This document shows positions 42,501-57,500 of a stretch of 64,000 nt of DNA, piece after piece. The notes under the pieces were generated by a model that saw only the letters and a program-made list of their open reading frames with translations, ran no database searches and had not been told where the DNA came from. Numbering within the stretch: the stretch's first letter is position 1; each line of letters starts with the position of its first letter. A program made the position numbers and the translations under genes. Origin of the DNA: Climacteris rufus (taxonomy: Eukaryota; Chordata; Aves; Passeriformes; Climacteridae); the NCBI GenBank assembly GCA_013398175.1, contig VZRZ01008593.1, positions 38,353-102,352 on the forward strand, read 5' to 3'.

Positions 42501-45500
42501 GTCCCCAAGAACTTTTTCATTTGTTTTAAACCATATTTCACCTCCTACTCAAGGCCTACAAAAATGCACAGTTGTCACAAGACTGTAAAGAAAAATACTG
42601 AATTATAAACAGCTATGTGGAAGGGGCTCTATTTTGTATTTGCCATATTACTTGAAAATGTCATTCTCCTTAAAGCTTTTTGAGAAATACTTTTGACAAA
42701 ATAATCGATCTGCAAACTTGCAATACAAATTAACTAATGGAAACCAGTTTGTCTCTCAACTTCCAGGAACTGAGACTAATACCAGAAAATAACTTCCCAA
42801 AGCTTTCCAGAATGGCTACACATATTAAACAAGGACAAAGTATCACTTTCCAGCTTGATGTTCGTGAATTCTGCTTGTCATACCTTTACAGTTCAAACAC
42901 AGTATCTTTCATTACCTTTTCCTCTTACAATATTTTGCAATCTCAGATTTTATCAATTAAAAGGAGAGTGGTATTTTAATGAAATATTAATTGAACAGAA
43001 GGAACAAGAGATGAAATCTTTCCATCTTCAGTAAAATAACTCTTGTATCAAGCCACATCTTTGATCATTAAACCTTTGCGTAAGTCAGTGTAAAGGATAA
43101 AAAGGCTGCTCACTAGGACCAAGCAGATGCTTCCTTCTAAGAAACAACGTAAAAATAACAGCAAAAAAAACCCCAAACCCTGAAGAAAAAAATCTGAAAA
43201 ATTCTATACCATGAGTCTTTAAGTGGAAATAGACAGTCCTGATTAACTGTGTATTCCTTATGGCAAGAACTTAATTATATAGAGTAAAACCACAGAGCTT
43301 TCAGAAAAGCTTCCTTAATTTACTAGATAATCCACAAGCAATTTCCTTATATGGCTGGAGAGAAATCACTGCAGTGTGCTTTAAAGCTGGAAGACAAATG
43401 GCCTTACAAAGAGAAATCATTGTTACTAACTGGAATAATAAAAGTCTTGCATCATCATTGTTACACGCTCCTTTCATATAAATGTATTGCATTTTCTTCT
43501 GAGTGTGGTAAACCATCATCAAATCAGTAAAGGTGTTTATTGAATTTATATAAATGAACAATGCAGCCTTACACGAAAATGGGAGAAACAAAGGCAAGGC
43601 ATTTAGGATTTTTAGTTTTAAAAAATCTTTACAATTACATTAGATGTAAAAAACCCAACACATAGACTTGAGCTTGTATGTTTCAGGTAAAAATGAAAAC
43701 CTGCTTTGTGTGATCACTTTACAATGATCTGGTGATAAAAGATGAAATAAAAAACATAGTCTGGCTAAGACTGATTGGGAAATCTGATCTTAAAATTCTA
43801 ACAAAATCTTCCAAATATGACTATTTTGAACATGTATTACTCAACTAATCTGCTTTTCTTTATGGAAAAGTTAGACCCCACTGAAGTGCAGCTGTCAGCA
43901 TTAGAGGCTACTCTCAACTTTTGGTAGAATTTGATGGTTACAAAAACGTTTCTTAAAATGTGGTCCAACTCTTAGCACTAAAGACAATTAAATTCTCACA
44001 GTATACCTTTTCCCTGCAGGAGGCAGCTCCAGGAGTATTTACTGCTTGCTAAGCATGAAGACCACATCCTTTCACTTCCACTGCAAAGTGTTTTGGGATG
44101 GGTTTCTTTGTTTTTTCCAAAATCTTAACCATTTTTTGAAGTAAACAGACCATGTATTTAATACATTTTCATACTGCAAATGTTCAACCACAATCGGACT
44201 ACAGTAAGGTATAATTCAGAATTTTAAAATATTAAGCTCCCAAACAAAACTAAATCACCAGTTGCTTCTGTTCTGAATGCTAAGCCCATGGATAGGAGAG
44301 ACCAAGCATGTTTAGATGCCTAAATCTAAAAATTTAAACCTGACAGAGTACATATATTTTTCATTTACTATATATATGCACACACACCATAAATTTCTAA
44401 AACTCAGACAAGATAAATGAAAATATTATTATATTTTGCTGTAGTTCTAACATTTCCATAAACACAATGAAAAAAAAAAAAACCAAATAATTTTTAGACT
44501 TTACACTTTCTAAATTCTAAACACTACTTTAGACATTTAAAAAAGACAAATTAAGGACAAAACCAAGAAAGAATGTTACTCACACTCTACAGCAAAGCAG
44601 TTCCAAATCTGGCACAAAAGAGCATAACTCAATGATTAGGCTGACTTTTACAACCTCATCCATGGAGAAAGTGAAAAATTTGCCACAGCCATAAAAGTAG
44701 TAATTTTTAGCACCATAGTTCAAGCAGACCCATAAATAAAACTACAGTCATCCACACCACTAGAAAAGTCACATTAAAGAATTTCCACTGTTGGGAAAAT
44801 ATTATAAATAATCCTTCAATTTATGAACTATGAGAATTTACTACTGCCTTTGGCAATTCCTAGCAGCAATGCTTATCTGGCAATAGTCCAACCTGAAGAT
44901 AACAGACTAATGTAATCCCTAGTTTTCTCCTCTTCAAAGTTTACAGAAATCCCAATTTAATTAGAGTGCCTTCCTTTTTTGCACACACGGCATACATAAA
45001 CACATTCATGGATTTAAATTTTCTTATTTATTAATCACACCAAACCAATTTCAGTGTATTTTGGATGACACAAGAATTCAGGCTCTAAGAAATTAAATCC
45101 TGGTTACATCTTACCCAGAACATTTCCTGCAGGGACTTCCTCAAGATCTTCAAGCTCTCTTCCCATCAGTAAGTAGAGATTCTCCAAGGTACAGCAAGTC
45201 ATGTGAGGCACTGCTGGCAGATCATCTGCAGCAGAGCCCTGGGATGACAGCTACAGAGCACAAAACCAGCAGGTGGATATTTATCACTTAGTACTGATAA
45301 AAATTTCTTCCACAAAAATTCCTTGCATTCCAGAACTAAAAAACTACAATCTAAAGCATTTTCATCTCAAAGGTTGGATGTTAAAAACCAACATACACTT
45401 GCAAAAATCCAGACTTGCGGCAAACACGCCAATGTTACCAAGCAGATAAAAACTGTGCTTTCTTTGGCAAATTTTAGGGGTGTACTACTTTTATTTCAGT

Positions 45501-48500
45501 TTTCATTATCACTGATAAAACAAATGTTCTGAAGTAAATTCAAAAGTAATGAATTTCTCTGATCAGAATCTCAAAACACTTAACACCATTTTTTCCAATA
45601 CTATTATGCACCTTCTGTTCCCTAAAAGCCTGGCTTTTTCCTTCACATTTTTTTTTCAATCAAAATATACACATACTGGATTTATGGTTGGCTAATACAA
45701 CACTGTACTTAAAACTGTTTTGGAAATGTTAAGGTTCATAATGAGTTTACAGACAAGATCAGCTATTAGCACAATTATCTAAGTAACTTTGATACTTCTT
45801 GGAATTTTTTACTTGAACTTTCTTTATCTCCCGAGTGACCAATGTGTGAGAAGTCATTGATGTTTCAAAAGAATCCCAAGTTACTGCAACAGTTCACAGT
45901 CACCTCTTACCTTATGCAAAGACTCAGCAGGATCATATTTTGGTCCTAAAACAAAGATTTTTTGCCCTCTTTTCACCACACCACTGAACACCCTGGCAAA
46001 AGCAATGAAGTACTCCTTGTTGTCTGCTTCCTGTTTCACTGCCTTTGAGGTCATGCTGTCTCCTTGACCAGTGAGCTGTTGCTCTTCACCTAACCAGTTA
46101 GAAAAAATTATATAAAGTATAAAAACACTCATCGAAGGAAAGATAAAAAATCAATTACATGTTATATTGTCACATGTGGCAAATCACAGAATCATTCCAG
46201 TTAAAAGAGACCTTTAAGATCCTGAAGTCCAACCACTAATCCAGCACTGCCAAGTCCACCAGAAAAAGGCCTCACTGGGCAGCCTCTTCTAATGCTTTAC
46301 AACACTTTTGATCAAGGAATTTTTCCTCTAAACCTTCCTTGGCACAACCTGAGGACATTTCCTCTTGTCCCACCACTTGTTACTTGGGAGAAAAGACCAA
46401 CCCCCACAACTGTTAGCCATCATCCAGTCCTGTCGCTCATACACTGCTTTTGTACAATTTATGGGCTGTTGGCATTTAAAGTTATTTAGTTTTTGGCAGA
46501 GCATCTCCTTCAAGCACCACCTCCCTTCACTGATTCAAAATACCAAGACCAAGCACGTTCTCAGGCTACAGGAACATGCACCCATGGCACTACTGCACCA
46601 TTTATGAACTATCAGCTCTCCTACAAACCCTTCCTCACTCTTTGTTCAGCCCCATGCATTGAACCTTGGACTGGCATGTGGATTTGTACACAGCCCCCTG
46701 GCAAGTGAGACACTACAACTAAATATCCTCCCAGAAAAACAGCTATCAGGGCACCACACACCTTTCATCTCACCAGTGCTCCCAGTTCCTTCTGATGAAT
46801 TTTCACTCTGGGGCTTTTCTGGCAGCTCCTTCCCTTGATTTGCTGCCAGTTTTTCTGCATGCCTTCGTTTTGCAAGCTCACGCCGATGAGCAATTTCTTC
46901 TTGAGTTAATGGCCTGCATTGTGTTTTAAAACATCAGTATTTGGAAATTTCATTTATTTTAAAATAAATTAAATAACAACAATTAGAATACTATATTTGA
47001 CATAAGTAAAAACTCATGCAGAATGTCTTTTGTTCCCTGATACTATAGATTTTAAGTCAGCTAAAATTAGCAAACTCTTTCTCTACCATATTTAGACTTC
47101 CATTTTTCTTCAAAATACATAGAGACTAAATACTGTCATTTTTAATTACTGGTGGTATCTTTATTATTTTCAGGTAATCTTTACAGCAAGTGCTTAAATG
47201 CAGACAAGTGTCTTTGCTTGCTAAAGTTACCTTTCATGAAGTGAATAACCTCATTAAGGCAAAAGACTTGAAACAGACAACAATAAAAAAATAATCTTAA
47301 CATTCTGACGCATCTATCCACTCACTGGCACACCCTGCCTTAAAGCAAAGTGCTTTAAAGTACGATTTAGAGCAATCAATAACAAAAGATAATGAATGTT
47401 GTCATTACTCTTATGTTAGGCAATATAAAGAGACTTGTTTGCAGATGCAAGCATTTTTGCATTGGGAACAACGGACATATATATTGCTTTCCAGCATTAA
47501 GAAATAATTTCTCTCCAAAATAATAACCATTTATTAAATATTATGAACATTACTAATGAAATTCTAACTCAAGAGAAGGAACAGAAATCTATCACAAAAC
47601 ACGCATTTCTACAACACAGCTGGACAAACTAATCAGCAAATCTTAGATCTTGACTTCAGCTGAAGAAGGTGAACATAAATCTCCCAGCAAAACCCCACCT
47701 ACATCCTGCACTTGCTCACATGATGGACACAAGAACAACACTCCTTAGTGTTAAGATGGTTTAGGATTTTTTCAGTCAACTGTATCAAGCATACAGCATT
47801 AAAACAAAAATGCCCTATTAGTAGTTTTAGCTTGTTTAGTAGCCTTGGACAAGACACTTCCCCTCTTCAATCTCCACACTCACAAGAAGAAGTCAAGATT
47901 TCCTGAGTAGCAATAGGAGTAATGAATGTTAAGAGGGAGAAAACCACAGGAAGCACTATAAAGGTAATTTTTGTTTACAGAACAGCCATATGAATATGAT
48001 TTCTACTAAAAAAAAGGCACAAATAGATCTGACTCACTTTGCCATATCAGCTATTGCACACTCCAAAACAGGGAAAAAACCCATTACTCACGGGTCAAAG
48101 GTTTTATGTGGTCAGTAGAAAGAGTTACTGGACACCTACTCTCTCTTAAATGGATTAATTAGGAGCAGGAAGCCCAGAACAGATTACACGGCTGAGATCA
48201 ACTCACTGCAGTAAGATCTTTACTTATATCATAATGGGGATGCTTTTCTGCATTTTCTGCATTTAACATCTTCTGCAAGAGACCAAATTTAAAAAATGAG
48301 ACCCTTCATTTTATCAAAATTCTTCATTCAAGTGAAGAAGAAATTCTTCTTCAAGTGAAGAAATCACTTAGACCAGTTATCATACTTATCTAGAATCCGA
48401 ATGTTCAATCTGAAAGAGTAGGAAAATTATACATAAGCTAAAAATCTCTCTAAAAATTATCTATGAGAGGCCACCAGAATAAAACACTAGAATTTGAAGC

Positions 48501-51500
48501 AACAACTTGTAGAACTCAGAAGCTGGGACAGAAACACTGCATATTATAGAAAGTGAGAATCCAAGACAAAAGCACCACTTCAAACTTCTTGGCAACTTAG
48601 GTTGGTTTTTTTTTTTTTAAAAAGGAAAAAACTGTCTCTTAAAGAATCATGACAAAATTAAGAATATGTATCTCTGATATTCGAAATACTGTGGTGTTTT
48701 CTGTTTGGCTTGTTTTACTGCAAAAGAAAGGGAGGCTTAACAATACAAAATGCAAAGCAGATGGCAGAGAAGAAAATGTTTTTATTATTTTTTTTTTTCC
48801 TGACGGCAGCTGTTCAAAGTTATTTAAAGGTTTGGAATGTCAGAACAATTTCCAGAGGAGATAGATTGATAGGGAAAGTACAGATCAGACAGCCAAGGGT
48901 GTCATAAACAGAGTCTATATATGATGACAGAGTATACATATGAGGATATACATATGCATTCCAACACATTTGATTGTCCAAAAATATTTTTCATTTTTGT
49001 AAACAATCCTGAGAGTAAAAGAAAAAAAGTTTCTTTGCTTTGTTTCACTTTATGTGTTATTTTTTAAAGTATCAGTATATGTAGGTATCAATTGCCCCTA
49101 ACCACAAATATTAAAGGTACCTTAAAATTCTGAATGTATTGGTCTAAGCTGCAATATATATAAACACACTTGATTATATTCTCAATTTGATTAAAAAGCA
49201 GATTGAGTGTAGATAAGGCTTTAGCTAGCAGGTACAACCTAGATTTTCATCCTGGTTTCTGTCACCATCAATTTCTATAAAATTAGTCACTCCCAATAGT
49301 ATCATTAGAAACTACAAAAAGATAATGTTGTCAAATAAATCCTTGTATAGAGTTGTAACACAATCAAGCAGAACACAGAACAAGATTAATGCACATAAGG
49401 CACTGGATCTGCAACAAAACCAGTTTTAAATTATACCCTGATTTATTCAATTTCTCCAGGTGGCAAAACCAATCAGAAGCAAAATCAATTTTGAACAAAG
49501 GCTGCCCAAGCCAAAAGAAAGATTGAGTCTTCTTCTTCTTCTTCCCTTCCCCTTTTTCACTTCATTAGAAAGGATCAACAACCTCATAATATTGCAAGAA
49601 AAAAAAAATGGGAACACGCAGTCAGAAAAACCAGCAAACAGAAATTCTGTAGCAGGAAGAGAGATTTCTGCCTCCAGAGAAATGCCACAGCACCCAGACC
49701 TGGGAACGTGGCACAAGCAATGGAGCTGGCACAGAAGGGTGACCACATCATTACTAACTCACCTTAAACTCAAACATGGGGTAAACAATTGCCACGGAAA
49801 TAATATTGTGGAAAAGGGTATAATACACATACTATTGAATTTAATAGATTGCTGATTAAAGGCATTAGATTTCAGGCAATGTAAGCAAGCTACTGCTGAC
49901 TACTTCTATGATTCCCCCAGGATAACACATTTAGTTTAAACTGAATGACAACTAAACTTCCTCATGCAATCAATCCTCTGAATACGATAGCTTTTCTATT
50001 CTGTCACATTATCAAAGACTTCATTCCAAAACAGTTCAAGAATTCAGAGTGAATAATCAGAACAAAACCCCCAAAGATAAATTTGCCTTTGATTATTGAA
50101 GTGTTATGTTTCTGTTTTTATGTTTTTACCTGCCAGACCATTTTAAAAAGGAAACACCAGTCAGAACATCAACTGATTTCCAAAAGATTAATAGTACTGC
50201 CAACAAGTGCCTGTGATGCATCTCTCATGGCATGAACAATGGTTTTCAAGTTCTGAGAATACTTTCCCTCCATACAGCTTTTATCAGTTTAAATTGCATG
50301 AGCTCACAGGCACGTGCTGGACTTCACAAGGTGTGGAGGGGGTAATTTCTGATAACATCTTTAAATCCATGTAATTTATAGAGAATCCTCTGGATTACTA
50401 ATTCATGACTCTGCTCTTCAGAATCAAATTCTAGTGAAACCATTGGCTGCTGCTCTGTTCATCTGGCACTCAAAGAATTCTGTCAACAACATCCCTAAGG
50501 ACAGCTCTGTCAAGTGCAGTTTGTTTGCTGCATTTCAGCACAGCCTATGTCCAGTGCTCTTCCTAATCCTTTAGAAGGTCATTAATTTCTAGATTAAACT
50601 ACTTAATGTCTATGGAACTATTTCCATTCACAAACTACTGTACATCTAAGATCACTTACTATCAGTCCCATTGCAACTGAGACTGTTGTGCAATTCACAG
50701 CAGAAATAAATGTGTAAACACAAAAGGAACAACTGAAAATTATCCAAGTCAGAGTTTACATAAAATTTCCTACAACAGTCTTACAGGACTCTTTCAACAG
50801 GGAATACTCAATAACTATTTTGTATTACATAGCAGTTTATCACTTGTTCTGAGATATGTATCAATCCCAAGCTGTCACGCTCTGCCTGGAAAAGCACCCC
50901 AGACTGACAGAGCGACCTTTAATTCATCTCACATGCTAAATGTGCAATAAAGAAAAAAGAAACTTGAAGCAAAACTCTCCCACAATGTTACAAGCTTTAC
51001 TCTCTGAAGCTTACCATTACACAAACTAAATTATGCCCAGAGATTCAAATTTCAACCATTACTACATATTTCTCTCTTGGATCAGTTCCAGAGCCAGATT
51101 CAAATGTATACTGTTACAATGAAATCTATTTCATGATAACCATAATAGGGGTTTTAATTTTCAAAAAGCATTTATTAGTCTATTAATTATGCAACTGGGT
51201 GACAAATTCAGATGCTAACCTCTAAATCTGACAGCCTATTCAGATGACACATGCCCTATTCATTTCTAATGCACAACCCACAATTTAGAACAAACTACAA
51301 CTGAAAACAAAAACTGATGGGTTCAGATCGCACTGAAGTCACATTGCCTTAAACTCAAACTGATTCATTTGCAAGTAGTTAGTAATGCCTTACACAGCTT
51401 GGAGCTTTATACATGTTCTCAGTTTGATCAAGACAATGTAACATCATTTCAGCTGAAGATTTGGCAAAAATCACAGGATTTTTTTTTCTAATACAGTTTA

Positions 51501-54500
51501 TAGGAAACATTAGAAAGAAAATAAATGAAGTACACCACAATCTGTTGGTTTAAGACATGAAAACAAGCTGTAACACAAAACAAAGAAACAACTATCATCG
51601 TCATTTCATGCAGAATTGTATGGGAAAGTGTCTGTTTCAGGGTGACACCTAAGAAACAGTCCTGATTTCAAGCTGACTGAGGAGAAAGAAGAACCTTTCA
51701 CATTATCTGGAGGAAAATGGTAGAGGCATTATAGGTTTTATATCCCCCAGTGCAGTAATGAAATATAATTTTAGTACACTAGCTTATCTGTTCAATAGAC
51801 TTCTTTATTACCACTGGAAAGTAGAAATGGACTTTGCTCAGTGCACTTTATTTACATTATTCAGCAGGGTTGTAAGATGGACTTCAAGTAACATAAAAGG
51901 TTTGCTTCCTATTGCTCATGTGGTGTCACATCACTGTGAGATTTACACATAAAGCTTTACTAAGGTACTAGACTATTTCATTATAACAAACATATGATAT
52001 TCAATTCATATTTTCTTAACATTTTATATTAAATACACCAAGCCATTACTTGGAAGCAATTGCAATTAACTACTAAATAGTTATCTTTTACACTGGGTTA
52101 GGTAAAGACAGAATTCTGAACCTCAGGAAAAGCAGACTGGTACATTCATATACCCTGTTTGCCAAGTTTGGCTTTTATTTCTACACCTACACTCAACCAC
52201 TTGGTCTTGGATTAAAGTTCAATGTAAAACACGGGTAGAAATAAGAGAAAGAAACAGCATATGCTGAATGAACACCTAATACTGCACACAGTCATACTTA
52301 AGAATAAATAACCACAAGCATCATCAAATAACCATTACATAAAGCAAGTGAAGGAGGGGCCCTAATTTGTTTGTCTTCTCTGCCCAACCACCAATTCACA
52401 CTTCTGCCTGATTTGGCTGGAATTAGCAAGTAATTTCAGAAGCTCAGACAGAAGAAACTGGAAGACAAAACATTTGCACAATTCTCATTTCTTTACAAAA
52501 CCTGGTAAAAACTAATGACATACTGATACCATACAAAAAGTCAATTTTCAAATCTTTCCAAGGAAAGATAAATATAAGCTGACAACCTACTTTAACTTGA
52601 CAACGAATCATTTTCCCATGTATTCTGCTACTTAAACAGTAAAAGCAAAATCATAGCAGTTTTACTTTAGAATCTATTAATTTTAAAGTGACCTTCAAGG
52701 AGATATTAGTTGCCAACAGCAGTCTCAAAGGAGGTTGTTTTAATTAAAAATCCATCCTTTGTTATCATTTACTGTACACCCTGGACTTAGGAGGGCTTTT
52801 TGCTTTTCTCAACTTATGCTTAATAAGTATTACAAGCAGATGGCAGATATAAGACACACTATTAAAAAATGCAAAGTCAATTTGAATCTTCTAATAAAGT
52901 TACAAAAAGGTAACCTTACCCAATACTACCTCACAAAAGGAAAGAAAGAGACAATAGCATGGATTTACATTTTTTCCTCTAGAAACAGAAGACTACAAGA
53001 CTTGCAAAAAAAAAACCAAACAAACAAACAAAAAAAAACCAACCAACTAAAAAAACCAAAAAAAAAAAACTTCTGGAGAAAACTCTCAGATTTTTCACAT
53101 ACTTTAACATACTTAAAATCAAACCTTTACCACCCCCAAAGGATGCAAATAACTGTAGGTCAGTCCAGCAGTCAAACATCAAGATACACAAGAGCACAGC
53201 TATGGCTCCCCAAAATTAGCATGTAAATGAAACATACAAATTGTATTAATGTTCTTTAAAAGGAAAACATGAAACAACTGGTAATAGACAGTGCAGATAT
53301 TCTTTGTTTCTCCCTATGTTCAGGCATTCTTATGAAGCACCCTCATGGCATGCCAATTCAAATATTGGATCTCACATGCTCCACTCAACTATCACTCAAT
53401 TCTGTTAAGTACAATCTTCACTGTGCAACTGTAAATAGCACACAACGACCAATATAATTAAAAAATGCTCAAGAACCACATTTACACAATGCTGTGTTTT
53501 TAAAACACTTAGATTTAGTTTCATGGAGATTGCTTTCCTTCTTTAAAACTAATCTCCTTTTCCAGTTTCTTCAAGAACTGCTTACCTGTAGAATCTTAAC
53601 AAATCAAGTATTGAGAAATACACATTTAGCTCTATTGCTATTTTACAAATAATGGAAGCCAATTGTCACTCCATAACAAAACCTTTGATACTATCTAATC
53701 AGCAAAATCACACAATACTGACTCATTACCCCAAAGAAAAACACACGTGGTTCCATTTTAACAATAGCTAATTAGTAACTAATTGAATAATTTAATACAA
53801 AGGCCAGCAAGAACTACTTTTCACACAAACTATGTACTAAGGTACTGAATAAACAGGGAGAAAGTAAAGTAACCAAAATCTGGAAAATTTCTGTGTCTGG
53901 TGTATGTAAAAGCAACCTTTGCCCCTGTGTCACATCCTCATCACCTCAAAGACTCTTGATTCTCCCAACAAATAAAAAGCAGGTCATTGTCAGTGGCAGA
54001 ACACCAAAAAGTGATGGCCTCAGTGTAGCAGTCTCTGCTAACTGAGTCCAGCCCCAGGACAGAAGACAAAGCAGGAATGGCGCTGCTGTGCCACACCTGA
54101 GCAGGAGCTCGTGCTCCAGAGGCACTCGAGGACAGCACTCAAAGCAGAACTGCACCATCTAGTGTCTGCTCGGCCCGTACACACAGTGAGTTCAAACACT
54201 GCAAGATGGATTTCTGGTGGAAGATTTGTGGACAACCTTTGTAAGAAAAAAACTGAAATAAATCTAGGAAGTGTGAGAAAAACCTAAGGTAGTAGTAAAG
54301 CTTTAAAATATTATTACAGTAGCAGTACAATTTCTTGCATAAACAGCCACCATCAGTCTAATTTAGCAGGAAAATTACTATTTTCTCTGTTACTTCATTG
54401 TGCAGTGACAATTCCCCAAAAAAAACATAAAATGGCCAGTTAACACAGAAGCTGCCTACTGAAAATGCTCCAGAGGCTTGGAGGGATAAAAGGTTAAGAT

Positions 54501-57500
54501 GAAGCTCATTCTTATGAACTCATCAGAACAGTACATTTCTTCTGAAAAAAAGAAAAAAAAGCAGGTGGCTTCAGCTAAAAGTAGCACACCTAAGTGTGCC
54601 AGGGATATGAAATCTAGAAGAACCTACTCCTCAAAGAAAGTAAGATGGTTATTAAGCAACAAAAGGCTGAAAGAAAAAAAACTTCAAACCTCCCGGAAGA
54701 AAATCTTTTGAGGTGCATTAATGCCTTTCAGATCACTGCAAAAAGTTAGTCAAGGTTTAGACTACTTTCATCAAGCTATTTTATTCTTCTCTTGCAATGG
54801 ACTGGATGATCCCTGAGCTGTTATGCCCAGTTTGGTGGGAAGTGTTCCTTAGGACAAACAGGCTGTTATGATCGTGCCAACACAACCTCACTGAAAAACT
54901 ACAGAAGTGTTAAAACACATCATTTCCACCAGGCATCCTGAAACTGCATGCAGTGCATGCATTGGGGTGATGCCTTTGGATAATAGTACTATTCCCCAAC
55001 AGATTTGCCATATTTTTTAAAACTAGTACAATTAAATAAATCATCTCCTGAATTCATTCAGAAAATCCTTACTTGCAGAAAAGACTCTACTGCATTTCAG
55101 TAACTCATTACTTATTTTCTCAGTTTTAAAACAACTTACCCATGCCTTCAACATAATTTTTTTTTCCCCAGAAGTAACACAGATCAGAAAGCAAAATGTT
55201 ACATTTTCTTACCTTGGTTTATTCTGTGGCAATGCCTTTGCATCAACAGGAAACATTTTGGAAACAAAGACAATAACTGGAGCTGTTCCGTCACTACTGC
55301 ATTTCATAAAAGCTGAAAAAAATATAAAAGGAATTTATTTTCACTTTTTTTCCCCAAAAAAGTATGGACAAAACCATGGCTTTACATTAATTTTGTAGGC
55401 ATTACTGTTTATTTCCTATTTCAATAGATAATATGCTAAGGACAAATCACCAGGAAAAAGTAGAAAATTTCTCTGGCCCAAGCATTTGTCACACTGCCCA
55501 TATCTTCAAGTGTGTTTCACAATAAAATCAGCAAAACTGCAAAAACAGAATTCTTGATAAAAAACTACATATATTCCAACTAAACATATTCCTTTAAAAT
55601 GTAAAGTTGAGTTTGTAGGCTGATTTAGATCAGAATGAATACCAAAGAGCAGCTTAGGATTAAGACTAAACACTATTTATTTAAAATATTCTCCTTCCTC
55701 TCTAACTAAAGAGGGAAGTCTTGCAAATGTTCAGATGCTCACGAAATCCTGCCAACTTCACTGCAAGAACAGATCATCAAAGGATGAAACATTCACACAA
55801 AAGTCATTCAATACTTGGGAAATTCCCATGAAATATCTTTTTCACTCAACTTGAAACACTCAAAATTCACACCAGACAATACCATTCAAAACTCCTAACA
55901 CAGAAACTGAACCATCTTCTCCTACACTTCTGCCTTTCATCTGATACATGAAAAGACTACAGAACAAAGTAAAAATTAGCAAGGTACTCACTAAATGTGG
56001 AAATGCACTACTTGTTCGTAACCAAGAGCAAGTCATAACTAAGATCCAAATTTACAGAGGCAAATTTCTTCCAATTAACTCACACTAATCCAGCCTTGAA
56101 TATTGTCTGGAGAACACAATGTTTTTAAATGCTCAGTAAAGGATGAAAAGCCAGTTTTGTTACCCCTGGGAAACATTTCCTAACAGCCTGTCAATTTGAC
56201 ATTCACATCTCATTTTTAATTGATATTTGATATCTCATCCTCTTAGATTTCTTACAGCTCTCCTCAAAACATTGTGTTACAATTAATAATTAATTACTAA
56301 AAGCTAATCAATACAGTTGCAGAAATGAAATCTAAATTCAAACCACTAGTGGCTAAAAATTAATGATTGTAATACAGAAGTTAGTAAAAAATTCAGTTCT
56401 CAATTACATAATGATTTCTACTGTTTAGAACTAAGTATTAACCTCATATCCTTGTAAAATCTCCAGTTTCAGAGTCTTAGACTTTACATCACCTGCAGCT
56501 TAAGTGGTCTAAAAATACATGGGATTGAAAAAAAATGCATGGTCATAAGAACAAGACTATGTTGCTTTAATTACAAAAATCAACAAAGCTACTGCAAGTG
56601 AAATAATTATAAATTTAGCTACAGATTACTACACATCTTATGATTCAAAGACAAAATCACCAAGGCAGAAATGACCTTCCTGTGAACGGGAGAACACCTA
56701 CTCACCACTCTTCAGTTCCCGAGTTTCTGGTGGCAAAGAATCAAATGTTCTTGCTCCAACACACATCAGCTTTTCCACTCTCTCTGAAGTGATGTCAAGA
56801 GGACTGGGAATTTTATTACACACCATGGCTAAAACACATTGCTAAGGATACATATTTACATTTCCTTACTGCATGCAAATAACTGGAAGGCAAATGCTTT
56901 CACTGCTTCTTTAATTCAGCCCCATGCACTAACTGCCAGCAGCAACTCATCCAAAATCCAGCTCTGTTGTCACAGTGCATTTGGGTCCCTCTCAAGTCAG
57001 TACCAATTTTCTGCCATCTATCAAGGGCAGAATGGAGAGTTAAGGAGGGGTGGCCCACTCTGTGTGCAACAGGGAAACTAAGAACAGCACAACTGGGGCA
57101 AGATACATAGAACTAGTTAGTATTTATACATCAACAACTTGTGCATATCTACCATAATATAGTATGTATGACATTATAAACAATGGGCACAACAGACCAA
57201 CAGCAAAGCTGGTTTGGATTAAGAATTTGTATGCCTAAAACATAACACCAGACATCTACAGAACCTCATGCACAGAAGACCTATGATACTATTATAAACA
57301 GGAGACTGGTTTCTCCTTCAGGAAAACCACTAAAATTTGTATATAAAACTACATCATGAAAGCGTATTGTCGAATTACCTCCAGTTTCATAACTTAATTA
57401 CCTAAAAATAGTATGTGTGCAAAAGCATAAAGCTGGCAGAAATGTAAAATAATTGTAGATATGTAACTTGTAATGTTACAAGCAAGAGAACAGGTTCAGC

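Larger units (their letters stand above)
20503..45114 (-). other. EFL1: EFL1 intron 14 (24,612 nt)
   Basis: The largest intron in the window. It is bounded by donor TTCTGG|GTAAGA and acceptor TCCATTAG|GAATAG. Contents seen are a CR1 fragment (about 20,880-21,170), a 35-nt tandem duplication (21,606-21,675), a T16 run (24,911-24,926), short AAC and AAAT microsatellites, and a GC-richer patch at about 30,300-31,700. No frame shows a recognisable protein motif on either strand, and no RNA gene was recognised. The rest is unique AT-rich DNA. Confidence 0.9.
46914..55212 (-). other. EFL1: EFL1 intron 11 (8299 nt)
   Basis: GT-AG intron within domain II. It is largely unique AT-rich sequence, with a (CTT)n run near 49,529, an A-rich CAAA tract at 53,006-53,070 and a 24-nt imperfect tandem duplication at 48,317-48,363. 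A GC-richer stretch near 53,980-54,190 has three overlapping short frames but no splice-bounded coding exon that I can support. Around 54,780-54,840 the words GGACTGGATGATCCCTGAG resemble a CR1 relic, too short to call. Confidence 0.85.

Noticed and set aside
54780..54850. Possible CR1 relic (GGACTGGATGATCC...)
   Set aside because: Only one short phrase resembles CR1. Too little to distinguish from chance without an alignment.
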